A model generated the notes under the pieces. The model did not search any database, had not been told where the DNA came from, and saw nothing but the letters and a program-made list of their open reading frames with translations. Below, one piece after another: positions 1 to 5,915 of a stretch of DNA of 11,284 nucleotides; position 1 is the first letter of the stretch; the number at the start of each line of letters is the position of its first letter. The stretch comes from an uncultured Eubacteriales bacterium. GTDB taxonomy: Bacteria > Bacillota_A > Clostridia > Peptostreptococcales > Anaerovoracaceae. The stretch spans positions 1 to 11,284 of the forward strand of contig CACYHM010000042.1 in assembly GCA_902774195.1 (NCBI GenBank), in the 5' to 3' direction. Made by a program: the position numbers and the translations under genes.

Positions 1-297
1 CTCGACGAGATGGTACAGAACATCGCCAACAGATACATGGGCATCAACTGCGCATGCTTCACACCGAACACTGCAAGAGCTGACGATGTCATCAGACTCG
101 CCAAGGACAGCAAGGCCGACGGAGTCATCGACGTCAACCTCATGTTCTGCCAGACATACGATATCGAGGGAAGAAGCCTCGAAGAGAGATGCAAGGCAGA
201 GGGCATCCCGTTCCTCGGACTCGAGACCGACTACACGGACAACGATGCACAGCAGCTCAAGACAAGGATCGGCGCATTCATCGAGATGCTCGGTTAA
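1..297 (+). CDS. 2-hydroxyacyl-CoA dehydratase subunit (HgdB/FldC-like), C-terminal part
   Basis: This is the last 98 residues of a gene that begins before the window; the frame is open from base 1. The fragment matches the C-terminal domain of the benzoyl-CoA reductase/2-hydroxyglutaryl-CoA dehydratase family. It has a Cys in the 'NLMFCQTYDIEG' stretch, expected to ligate the [4Fe-4S] cluster, then 'GIPFLGLETDY' and the family's terminal 'LKTRIGAFIEML' helix. Enzymes of this family remove water from (R)-2-hydroxyacyl-CoA by a ketyl radical mechanism after one-electron activation by an ATP-driven activator. A gene for such an activator lies 370 bases downstream, which supports the call. The substrate (hydroxyglutaryl, lactyl, phenyllactyl, isocaproyl or other) cannot be told from this fragment. 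Whether it is the alpha- or beta-type subunit is also unsettled, although the tail resembles HgdB/FldC. Confidence 0.85.
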   Translation, partial: LDEMVQNIANRYMGINCACFTPNTARADDVIRLAKDSKADGVIDVNLMFCQTYDIEGRSLEERCKAEGIPFLGLETDYTDNDAQQLKTRIGAFIEMLG

Positions 298-335
298 TGC
301 AGACTCTTGCGCGCAGACTGCGGCACGTATTAAAA

Positions 336-363
336 TATGGGGCGGAGATTTTTCCGCCCCATA
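336..363 (+). terminator. Hairpin terminator after the dehydratase gene
   Basis: An 11-bp perfect stem (336-346 with 353-363, GC-rich core GGGGCGGA/TCCGCCCC) closes a 6-base T-rich loop. It starts 38 bases after the dehydratase stop. The sequence after the stem is only A/T-rich (AATTATTA) without a clean T-run, so termination may be partial and DUF3343/activator transcription may depend on read-through. A weak promoter-like pair, TTGCGC (307-312) and TAAAAT (331-336) with an 18-base spacer, sits just upstream and would start transcripts near base 343, inside the hairpin, so that they escape it. I treat that promoter as only a possibility. Confidence 0.6.
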
Positions 364-384
364 ATTATTAGAGGAGCCATCTGA

Positions 385-648
385 ATGGCAGAATACTTAC
401 ACTATTACATCTTATTTCAGAATCATACGGATGCGACCGCTATGTACAGGGCGCTGAAGGGCAGGGGCATGTATGCTCAGATAAGCCCGACGCCGAGAGA
501 GCTTTCGGTGTGCTGCGGCGTGTCGCTTCTGGTACACGGAGAGGATGTTGACAGGATAAAGGAGATCGCAGAAGAAGATCATCTGGCGTATCTGTCGATC
601 AGCGGACTCAACAATACATTCGATAACACCCGCCACAAATACGGCTAG
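385..648 (+). CDS. DUF3343 protein, putative Se/S carrier-like
   Basis: A small 87-residue soluble protein, the usual size for the DUF3343 (Se/S carrier-like) family. The family pattern is visible: an N-terminal 'YYILFQNHTDATAMYRALK' segment, then 'ISPTPRELSVCCGVSLLV', where the Pro-Arg and Cys-Gly are the conserved residues. Here the conserved Cys is doubled (CC). The biochemical role is not established; a chalcogen or redox carrier role has been proposed from the conserved Cys and gene context. A GAGGAG ribosome site at 371-376 precedes the ATG at 385. Its stop codon TAG (646-648) lies 20 bases before the activator ATPase start, so the two are probably co-transcribed and may work in the same redox system. 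Confidence 0.8.
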   Translation: MAEYLHYYILFQNHTDATAMYRALKGRGMYAQISPTPRELSVCCGVSLLVHGEDVDRIKEIAEEDHLAYLSISGLNNTFDNTRHKYG

Positions 649-668
649 TGGATCAGAGGAACAGAAAA

Positions 669-1442
669 ATGGGCAAGAAATACATAGGGATAGATATAGG
701 TTCGACCGCTTCGAAGGTCTGCATACTCGAAGAGGGCAAAGAGAACGTTTACGAGGTGCTGCCTACAGGGTGGAACAGCAAGATCACGGCCGGCATCATC
801 AGAGAAGATCTCGAAAAAAAATACGGCGATCTTTCGGATGCCGCAATAGTCGCGACCGGCTATGGCAGGATCAGCGTCGAATATGCCGACGAGGTCATCA
901 CCGAGATCACATGCCACGGCAGGGGAGGCTACGAGATGATAGGCCGGGACTGCACCATCGTGGATATAGGCGGCCAGGATACCAAGTACATCAACGTAGT
1001 GAACGGGAAGCCGGTGGACTTTCTGATGAATGACAAATGCGCCGCCGGGACCGGCAAGTTCATAGAGGTAATGGCCAACAGGCTCGGAGTCACCATAGAG
1101 GAGCTTTTCGAGCTCGCCCAGGTAGGCGAGCCTATAGCGATCAGTTCGCTCTGCACGGTGTTCGCTGAGTCGGAGGTCATCAACTACATGGGCGAGGGCA
1201 GGAGCCGCGAGGATCTCGCAGCGGGAGTCATAGACTCGGTGGCCCTGAAGGTCACGACGCTCGTCCAGAGAAAGGAACTCCAGGACACTGTGATCATCAC
1301 GGGAGGATTCAGCGACAACGAATTCTTCGCAAGCCTTCTTTCGAAGAAGCTCGGACAGACAGCCCACGCGATGCCGCTCGGCAGATTCGCCGGAGCGTAC
1401 GGCGCCGCGCTGCTCGCAAGAGATCACAGCCAGAAGGACTAG
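669..1442 (+). CDS. 2-hydroxyacyl-CoA dehydratase activator ATPase (BadF/HgdC family)
   Basis: A 257-residue ASKHA-fold ATPase, close to the length of HgdC-type activators. These are homodimers with one [4Fe-4S] cluster at the interface; ATP hydrolysis drives one electron to the dehydratase, starting its radical reaction. Visible motifs are the phosphate-1 loop 'GIDIGSTASK' (residues 7-16), phosphate-2 'DIGGQDTK' (99-106), 'CAAGTGKF' with Cys124, 'SLCTVFAESEV' with Cys162, and 'TGGFSDN' (211-217). Cys124 and Cys162 correspond to the two cluster ligands of HgdC. I place the start at ATG 669 because AGAGGA (655-660) lies 8 bases before it; the GTG at 648 overlaps the previous stop and has no such site. 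The 3' end shares its CTAG with the stop of the convergent ATP-grasp gene. The dehydratase subunit upstream is the probable partner. Confidence 0.9.
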   Translation: MGKKYIGIDIGSTASKVCILEEGKENVYEVLPTGWNSKITAGIIREDLEKKYGDLSDAAIVATGYGRISVEYADEVITEITCHGRGGYEMIGRDCTIVDIGGQDTKYINVVNGKPVDFLMNDKCAAGTGKFIEVMANRLGVTIEELFELAQVGEPIAISSLCTVFAESEVINYMGEGRSREDLAAGVIDSVALKVTTLVQRKELQDTVIITGGFSDNEFFASLLSKKLGQTAHAMPLGRFAGAYGAALLARDHSQKD

Positions 1443-2431
1443 ATTCCCATCTTCTTCTCGAAATCGTGTCTCAGGCTGTATCCGTCAGGATGATGCGCCC
1501 TGAAATTGAAGAACGGGTGTGACGGGTATTCGTTTCCTTCGATCATCTCAAGACCGTAGTCGGTGACCGCGATGTCCCATCCGACGTAGCGGACCTGAGG
1601 GACGACCGCCGCCGCCTCGAGCACCAGACGCTTTATCTCGTCAAAGTGCGGGATCCTGAAGCCTACGATCGGCACGCCCGTCTCCGGGTGGACATCGTAT
1701 ACATTGTTTTCTCCGTCGACAGCCGGATATTCTATTACGCCGGTATCGATATTGATAGGGCAGACCATGCCTCCTCCGCAGAAATTGTCCACGACGCCGC
1801 CTCTTCCTATCCTGAGGTATGCCGCGAGCATGACCGCTCCGTCATCCCTGACGAAGGTCAGAGGCCTGATCGTGTTGACGCTCGTAGGATTGAGCGCCGC
1901 TATCTCTTTGCACTGGACTATCGCTTCTTCGACTAGACAAGGTATGCGGCTGCGGACCTTTTCGTATGTGCCGTCCTTCACTTCTAACTTTTCGACACCT
2001 TCGCCGCCGGAGCCGTCGACCGGCTTCACGATGATGACATCCTTGTCTTTGACGAACTCATCGTACCTCTCGCGCGAGAGGACGCCGTCTATGTACATCC
2101 AGTCGCGTTTTATGAAGCGGCTGAATTTTTTGTTGAATTCAGCCTTGCTCTGAAAGAAGCGGCTGTACTCCGGGTCATTGAACCTGGCTACGAAGCTGTT
2201 GCTCACGCCGGAGGTTATGACGCTCTCGCGCTGGCTGCGGTCAAGATCGTACATCTCGGCCTGAAGGTAGTCGGTATGGCCTGCGGAATATCTGAATCCG
2301 CAGTAAACTATGTCTGCAAACAGAAGCGGGGATGGTTTGCCGCTCCTCTCGTGGGCTGTACGTACAGTCCTGAAGAGGTTGGCATAATCCATGCCTGCTA
2401 TTTTTTTTATCAGAAACATCGCTTTGTTCAT
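1439..2431 (-). CDS. Sugar-transfer-associated ATP-grasp protein
   Basis: A 330-residue soluble protein with the ATP-grasp fold, resembling the 'sugar-transfer associated ATP-grasp' family (ATPgrasp_ST). Expected elements are present: 'IIVKPVDGSGGEGV' (133-146) with Lys136 and the Gly-rich loop, hinge 'CLVEEAI' (165-171), 'SVNTIRPLTF' (184-193), 'LRIGRGGVVDNFCGGG' (206-221), and the metal-binding end 'GWDIAV...MIEGNEYP' (284-303) with Glu298 and Asn300. ATP-grasp enzymes join a carboxylate to an amine or similar nucleophile through an acyl-phosphate; the substrate of this family is unknown. It is the third gene of a murT - gatD-like - ATP-grasp cassette, starting 10 bases after the gatD-like stop, with AAGGGA as ribosome site. 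This placement suggests a role in precursor or envelope modification, which is inference. The minus-strand TAG stop is shared with the activator gene's CTAG. Confidence 0.8.
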   Translation of the reverse strand: MNKAMFLIKKIAGMDYANLFRTVRTAHERSGKPSPLLFADIVYCGFRYSAGHTDYLQAEMYDLDRSQRESVITSGVSNSFVARFNDPEYSRFFQSKAEFNKKFSRFIKRDWMYIDGVLSRERYDEFVKDKDVIIVKPVDGSGGEGVEKLEVKDGTYEKVRSRIPCLVEEAIVQCKEIAALNPTSVNTIRPLTFVRDDGAVMLAAYLRIGRGGVVDNFCGGGMVCPINIDTGVIEYPAVDGENNVYDVHPETGVPIVGFRIPHFDEIKRLVLEAAAVVPQVRYVGWDIAVTDYGLEMIEGNEYPSHPFFNFRAHHPDGYSLRHDFEKKMGI

Positions 2432-2441
2432 GGCAGTTCCC

Positions 2442-3152
2442 TTATCTTTCCAGAAGAGCCTTGAGCGTGACCTCGTAGGCCTTCTCTGCCGAACCGTGTC
2501 CGGCCTTTTTATACTTTTCGCCGCAAAGCTCCCTCAGATACATGTCCATCATGTGAGGGTTCTTCACAAGCAGCGGTCCGATGAGCTCGGTCCCGCAGAA
2601 ATTCCTGTATCTGAAGCCTTCAGAGTCCGAGCCTTCGGAGTTTCCCGGCCCGAGGATGAGCTTCGTGAAAAGAGGCGTCTTCACATCCGTCACGCTGCCG
2701 CACTTGTTGACGAATCCGACGACAGGTCTGTCCAGAAGATCCGTCTCGGCGACGATGTCGTGCGTGATCCTCGTGTCCGTCTCGGATGTGACGTAATCGA
2801 ATATGCCGAGCCCTGCGGTGTCTTCGCCGTCCACTGTGCGTATGCTCTTTCCGAGCATCTCCCAGGAGTTTCCGGTGAACAGAACATGCGTGCCGCCTTC
2901 GATGGCATCCTTCAGGGCGTCCTTTTCGGCCGAAAGAAGACCTAGCGCCTTGTCGCGCTTTTTCTCCGTGCCCGCTCCGCAGTAGATGAAGTCGTACGAA
3001 GTTCCGTCAAAGAGGACATCCGATGCGCTCCTGCGGTCGACCCTGACCTCCATGCCGAGTTCTTCGAGCCTTTTCCGGAGCATGACCACGTTGCCGTAAT
3101 CTCCGTAGAGGTTCATGAGATCATGGAATAAATGAAGTATCTTTACGCTCAC
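2442..3152 (-). CDS. gatD: GatD-like glutamine amidotransferase subunit lacking catalytic residues
   Basis: A 236-residue class-I glutaminase-like protein, directly downstream of murT. GatD normally frees ammonia from glutamine and passes it to MurT for amidation of D-Glu in lipid II. The fold pattern is clear: 'LMNLYGDYGNV' (12-22), 'YDFIYCGAGTE' (53-63), 'EMLGKSI' (98-104), 'GTELIGPLLVKNP' (187-199). The catalytic positions are changed. The usual CGGYQ elbow reads GNSWE (94-98), so the nucleophile Cys is Gly94. The usual GTYLHGPLL reads GTELIGPLL, so the catalytic His is Ile191. The GFENHxGRT segment reads GFVNKCGSV (146-154). Arg128 is kept. The frame is undamaged, so this is divergence rather than decay. 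The start is GTG 3152, with GGGAG (3162-3166) inside the end of murT, suggesting coupled translation. It may be a structural pseudo-glutaminase or have a different chemistry. Confidence 0.75.
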   Translation of the reverse strand: MSVKILHLFHDLMNLYGDYGNVVMLRKRLEELGMEVRVDRRSASDVLFDGTSYDFIYCGAGTEKKRDKALGLLSAEKDALKDAIEGGTHVLFTGNSWEMLGKSIRTVDGEDTAGLGIFDYVTSETDTRITHDIVAETDLLDRPVVGFVNKCGSVTDVKTPLFTKLILGPGNSEGSDSEGFRYRNFCGTELIGPLLVKNPHMMDMYLRELCGEKYKKAGHGSAEKAYEVTLKALLER

Positions 3153-3156
3153 CTGA

Positions 3157-4503
3157 TCACTCTCCCGTCTCTTCGACTTCCTTAAGTGCCCTGAACTTGA
3201 TCTGATCGACGAAGCAGGTCATGACATAGAAGCACTCCGTGTCCGCCTCGCCCATTATGCGCGCCGCCTCCGAGAGGTCCTCGCAGACAACGATCCGGTC
3301 TTTCGGTATGCCCGTCACCTCGAACCTGGTATCCAGATCCCAGCAGTACAGGCCGGCCAGTATGATCTGCTTCACCTGCGGAACGTTCAGCTTCTCGAAG
3401 TCGATGTCCCAGATCCATGAAGTTTCGCTCGTGAAGTACTTTCGGCTTATCTCGTCGACTATGACCATGACGGAGCTTGACCGCCTGTCTCTGGCCGCCG
3501 TCTCGATCGCTCTGTCGTAGGCCACGGAATTCTCGTGCTTGGACACGAGCAGATATCCCGGCTTGCCGTTCACGCGGAAGCTCTCGACACGCTTGCTGTG
3601 CGAGATGAAGCCCTCCATGGCTTCGATTATCTTTTCAGGCGCGACTCCCGCCTTTTCGCATGCCGCGAAGGCCGCCAGCGTGTTGTAGCAGTACGCTATG
3701 TTGCTGAAAGGAAGATGCACCTTGTATTTGCCGTTTATGGTTATCTGCTGCGCTTCGTAGTCGGCGTCCGTGATCGTCACATCCGTGTCCGGACGGTGGA
3801 AGCCGCACTCCGTGCAGCGGTATTTGCCCGCATGATTGTAATGATAGTATTCGTACTCCATCCTGGCGCCGCAGGCAGGACAGAACGCGCCGTCATCGTA
3901 GCGCGTGGTGTTCTCTGCGGTATCTTCGGCGAGGTGATCAGCGCCGAACCATGTCACATCATCGCGTCCGAAGCCGTAGTCGGCGATCTGCGGGTCATCT
4001 GCGTTCAGTATGAGGTGCATATCGTCATATATGCTCTCTCTTATGACGCGGTGCGCCCACTCAGGATGACCGTTTCTCGTCATCTGGTCGCGGTAGAGAT
4101 TCGTGATGACGTAGTACTTCGGGTGGAAGTATCTGAAAGTGTGGCGCGCGAAGCGTTCATCGCTTTCGAGCAGCACCACATCGCTCTTTACCCTGCCGTC
4201 CGCCGTGCAGTCGCAGAGAAGGCATGTCGCCACGCCCTCGGTCTGGTTGGATCCCGCTTTGTTCCACGCGACTGAAAGTCCGTTCTCGGTCAGTATGTGA
4301 GCTATCATCTCGACGGTCGAAGTCTTGCCGTTCGATCCCGTCACGGCAATGACCGTCTCCGGAAGCTCGATGCGCGAGAGTATGTCCGGACACAGCTTTA
4401 GCGCCAGACTTCCCGGCATGCTGCTGCCGCGTCCCGCGAGCGAGCCTATCTTATTTGCTGTTTTGCAGAGCGCGATCGCGCTTCTGACTTTTGCTCCTGC
4501 CAT
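3157..4503 (-). CDS. murT: MurT-type Mur ligase (lipid II isoglutaminyl synthase subunit)
   Basis: A 448-residue Mur-ligase-fold protein matching MurT in length and architecture. MurT activates the alpha-carboxyl of D-Glu in lipid II with ATP and amidates it with ammonia from GatD, on the cytoplasmic side of the membrane. Visible parts are the N-terminal 'LPGSLALKLCPD'-type segment (29-40), P-loop 'VTGSNGKTST' (54-63), 'LLESDE' (111-116), 'NLYRDQMTRNG' (135-145), a zinc ribbon (Cys208/Cys211/Cys230/Cys233), 'YCYNTLAAFAA' (271-281) and a DUF1727 domain with 'SWIWDIDFE' (362-370), whose Asp366 fits the catalytic Asp. The common 'KNPxGFN' stretch reads 'KHENSVAYD' (322-330), and the segment before SWIWD is also unusual, so this is a divergent MurT. 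GGAGAA (4512-4517) is the ribosome site. The stop is 4 bases before the gatD-like start. Confidence 0.85.
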   Translation of the reverse strand: MAGAKVRSAIALCKTANKIGSLAGRGSSMPGSLALKLCPDILSRIELPETVIAVTGSNGKTSTVEMIAHILTENGLSVAWNKAGSNQTEGVATCLLCDCTADGRVKSDVVLLESDERFARHTFRYFHPKYYVITNLYRDQMTRNGHPEWAHRVIRESIYDDMHLILNADDPQIADYGFGRDDVTWFGADHLAEDTAENTTRYDDGAFCPACGARMEYEYYHYNHAGKYRCTECGFHRPDTDVTITDADYEAQQITINGKYKVHLPFSNIAYCYNTLAAFAACEKAGVAPEKIIEAMEGFISHSKRVESFRVNGKPGYLLVSKHENSVAYDRAIETAARDRRSSSVMVIVDEISRKYFTSETSWIWDIDFEKLNVPQVKQIILAGLYCWDLDTRFEVTGIPKDRIVVCEDLSEAARIMGEADTECFYVMTCFVDQIKFRALKEVEETGE

Positions 4504-4593
4504 AAAAACAGTTCTCCGATCTATTATGAATTGAACAGTCCAATTCTACAGCAAATCCCGGGGACTTGCTACAGCAATGACGCGAATAACCCG
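4504..4593 (-). promoter_or_regulatory. Gap between CHAP gene and murT with inverted repeat and weak promoter
   Basis: This 90-base gap holds a 6-bp inverted repeat GAATTG/CAATTC (4528-4533 and 4541-4546, 7-base spacer) and a weaker interrupted hairpin (AGCAA 4550-4554 with TTGCT 4566-4570). On the minus strand, CATAAT (4528-4523) could be a -10 box for murT, but its -35 (TGTAGA, 16-base spacer) matches only 3 of 6 consensus bases. The inverted repeat fills the spacer of that promoter, which would suit an operator. No T-run follows either hairpin, so I see no terminator, and read-through from the CHAP gene into murT is likely. Confidence 0.3.
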
Positions 4594-5223
4594 TCACGGG
4601 ACTATATGCCCGTAACCGGCGATGACAGGACTGCCGAGAGCGTAGCGCTTCTGGCGGACGAGGTCAGAGGAGTTGCCTTCAATGGTAAAGACGAGCTCAT
4701 CATCTGCCGCGCTGACTATCCCGACATGATCGTAGACTCCGTCCCTGTCCCAGTCGAAGAATATGAGGTCGCCGGGCGACGGTGTGCCGTCGCCGCCGAT
4801 CCATTGCTTCTTGTTTTCGAACCACGAAGCGCCGTCGCCGACCATGGCGAACTTAGGCGCCTTGCCGGCTTCGATCAGGCCGCATTTGTCCTCGCACCAC
4901 GATACGAAGCACCCGCACCACTCGACGCGGTAGTCGAAATCGTACCATGTCCAGTACGGCTCTCCGCCCTCGTTGCCGAGCTGCGAGACCGCGGTCTTGA
5001 CCAGAGGGACGCTTTCGTCGGCCGTGCTGACAGGAGTCCTTGTGGTGACGGAATAGATGCCCCTGCCCGTAAGGTAGCCGAGCCCCGCGGCAAGGCCTGT
5101 AACGAGCAGGACGGCGATCACAGCCGAGATACAGCGGCGCTTGAAAGCAGCGCGCTTTTTCCTCTCGCGGATCTGCGCCCTTATTTCATCATCCTGTGTA
5201 TATCTTGTGTCATTTTTTTCCAT
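4594..5223 (-). CDS. Membrane-anchored CHAP-domain peptidoglycan hydrolase
   Basis: A 209-residue protein with a basic N-terminus, one membrane segment (about residues 32-52) and an outside CHAP (NlpC/P60-like) domain. CHAP enzymes cut peptidoglycan as amidases or endopeptidases. The catalytic set is visible: Cys103 in 'EWCGCFVSW', His166 in 'YDHVGIV' and Glu182 or Asn184 in 'IEGNSSD'. An acidic loop 'DWDRDGVYD' (157-165) just before the His could bind calcium. With no cleavable signal site seen, it is probably a membrane-tethered wall hydrolase. An upstream GTG (5232) is in frame, but it overlaps the predicted -10 box (5231-5236) and so cannot be in the mRNA; I take ATG 5223. No Shine-Dalgarno sequence precedes it, so the transcript may be leaderless. 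The adjacent downstream genes are murT and the gatD-like gene. Confidence 0.85.
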   Translation of the reverse strand: MEKNDTRYTQDDEIRAQIRERKKRAAFKRRCISAVIAVLLVTGLAAGLGYLTGRGIYSVTTRTPVSTADESVPLVKTAVSQLGNEGGEPYWTWYDFDYRVEWCGCFVSWCEDKCGLIEAGKAPKFAMVGDGASWFENKKQWIGGDGTPSPGDLIFFDWDRDGVYDHVGIVSAADDELVFTIEGNSSDLVRQKRYALGSPVIAGYGHIVP

Positions 5224-5230
5224 CACATAC

Positions 5231-5259
5231 ACTATACAGCATTAGACAAGCAAGGACAA
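5231..5259 (-). promoter_or_regulatory. Predicted sigma-A promoter for the CHAP gene
   Basis: On the minus strand, TTGTCC (5259-5254, 4 of 6 to consensus) and TATAGT (5236-5231, 5 of 6) are separated by exactly 17 bases. The expected start point, about 7 bases past the -10 box, is near 5224-5223, at the first base of the CHAP start codon. The -35 box lies inside the spacer of the divergent promoter. Confidence 0.5.
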
Positions 5260-5271
5260 ATGCTATATTAT
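5243..5271 (+). promoter_or_regulatory. Predicted sigma-A promoter for the AI-2E transporter/murB/rapZ/whiA operon
   Basis: TAGACA (5243-5248, 5 of 6 to consensus) and TATTAT (5266-5271, 5 of 6) are separated by exactly 17 bases. Transcription would begin near 5278, giving a short leader that carries the GGGAG ribosome site at 5289-5293 before the TTG start at 5301. I see no other good promoter on the plus strand before 11057, so this one may drive the whole seven-gene run. Confidence 0.55.
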
Positions 5272-5300
5272 TAATTTGTAGAAAAAACGGGAGCAAAACT

Positions 5301-5903
5301 TTGAGCACAAAGAAAAAAGGTAAGAACACGGGCGTAAAGATATTCCTGCTGTTTCTGGCAGTACTCTTTGTGTGCGTTTTTGCTTTTACGGAAGTAAAGA
5401 CATTCAATACACGCCGCGCGAACGAGTCGTTCGACCAGGTGGATTTTCACAGCATGGCAGAGTTTTCGGCGAAGAATTCAGAAAAGGTAATAAAGGCGCT
5501 CAGGTCGGGCAATATGAAGAAACTCACAAAACTGGTCGGAGACGAAGCGGGAGCCGAAGAGGTGATGCGCTTCGCTGACTGGAGAAACGCGAACTTCGAT
5601 ACCGCTCTGTCCTACGGAGCGGGGAGCCTCAGCACTGAGGCTGACAAAAAAGGCCGGATAGACGTGGCTGAGAGGATCGTGGTCCAGGCGGGGGAGACGA
5701 AGTACATGTTCTACATAGAGACCCTTACCTCGAGGTGGGGCCGCAAAAACGAGGGAGTCAGCGCTGTAGGGGTGACGACATACTCTCATTACAACGAGCT
5801 CGACTCGTCGTGGAACGGCGAAAAGGATGACGAAAGCGCTCTTGCAGGGACACTGTTCCGGGAGAGCGGCAGCGGAGAAGAAAGCAGCAAACAGGCTGAG
5901 TAA
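5301..5903 (+). CDS. Membrane-anchored protein of unknown function
   Basis: A 200-residue protein I do not recognise. It has a Lys-rich start, one membrane segment (about residues 12-30) with the rest probably outside, and no lipobox. The outer part is a mix of helix ('SMAEFSAKNSEKVIKAL', 'MKKLTKLVGDEAGAEEVMRFADW') and beta-like stretches with many aromatics ('TKYMFYIETLTSRWG'), ending in an acidic Ser/Glu-rich tail. It could be a small extracytoplasmic binding or sensor domain; nothing supports an enzyme. I choose the TTG start at 5301 because GGGAG (5289-5293) is 7 bases before it, and because the longer in-frame extension to ATG 5196 would run across the predicted promoter and into the divergent CHAP gene. 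It is the first gene of the operon, 12 bases ahead of the transporter gene. Confidence 0.7.
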   Translation: MSTKKKGKNTGVKIFLLFLAVLFVCVFAFTEVKTFNTRRANESFDQVDFHSMAEFSAKNSEKVIKALRSGNMKKLTKLVGDEAGAEEVMRFADWRNANFDTALSYGAGSLSTEADKKGRIDVAERIVVQAGETKYMFYIETLTSRWGRKNEGVSAVGVTTYSHYNELDSSWNGEKDDESALAGTLFRESGSGEESSKQAE

Positions 5904-5915
5904 CGGAGGAAGCTG

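Noticed and set aside
645..1427. Long open frame of 260 codons on the minus strand, opposite the activator ATPase gene
   Set aside because: It is antisense to a clear ATPase with strong motifs, has no recognisable domain, and its His/Arg/Leu/Val-rich make-up is typical of the shadow of an RNY-biased gene.
3535..4275. Open frame of 246 codons on the plus strand inside murT
   Set aside because: It lies wholly opposite the murT coding sequence, shows no family motif, and is rich in Arg/Val/Ala as expected for an antisense shadow.
4528..4546. GAATTG/CAATTC inverted repeat as a terminator
   Set aside because: The stem is only 6 A/T-rich base pairs and no T-run follows on either strand; it is kept only as a possible operator-like site.
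4531..5274. Open frame of 247 codons on the plus strand over the CHAP gene
   Set aside because: The minus strand encodes a CHAP domain with catalytic Cys/His here; the plus frame has no domain and runs through the divergent promoter region.
5196..5300. N-terminal extension of the unknown membrane protein from ATG 5196
   Set aside because: It would overlap the divergent gene and both promoters, and has no ribosome site; TTG 5301 has GGGAG at proper spacing.
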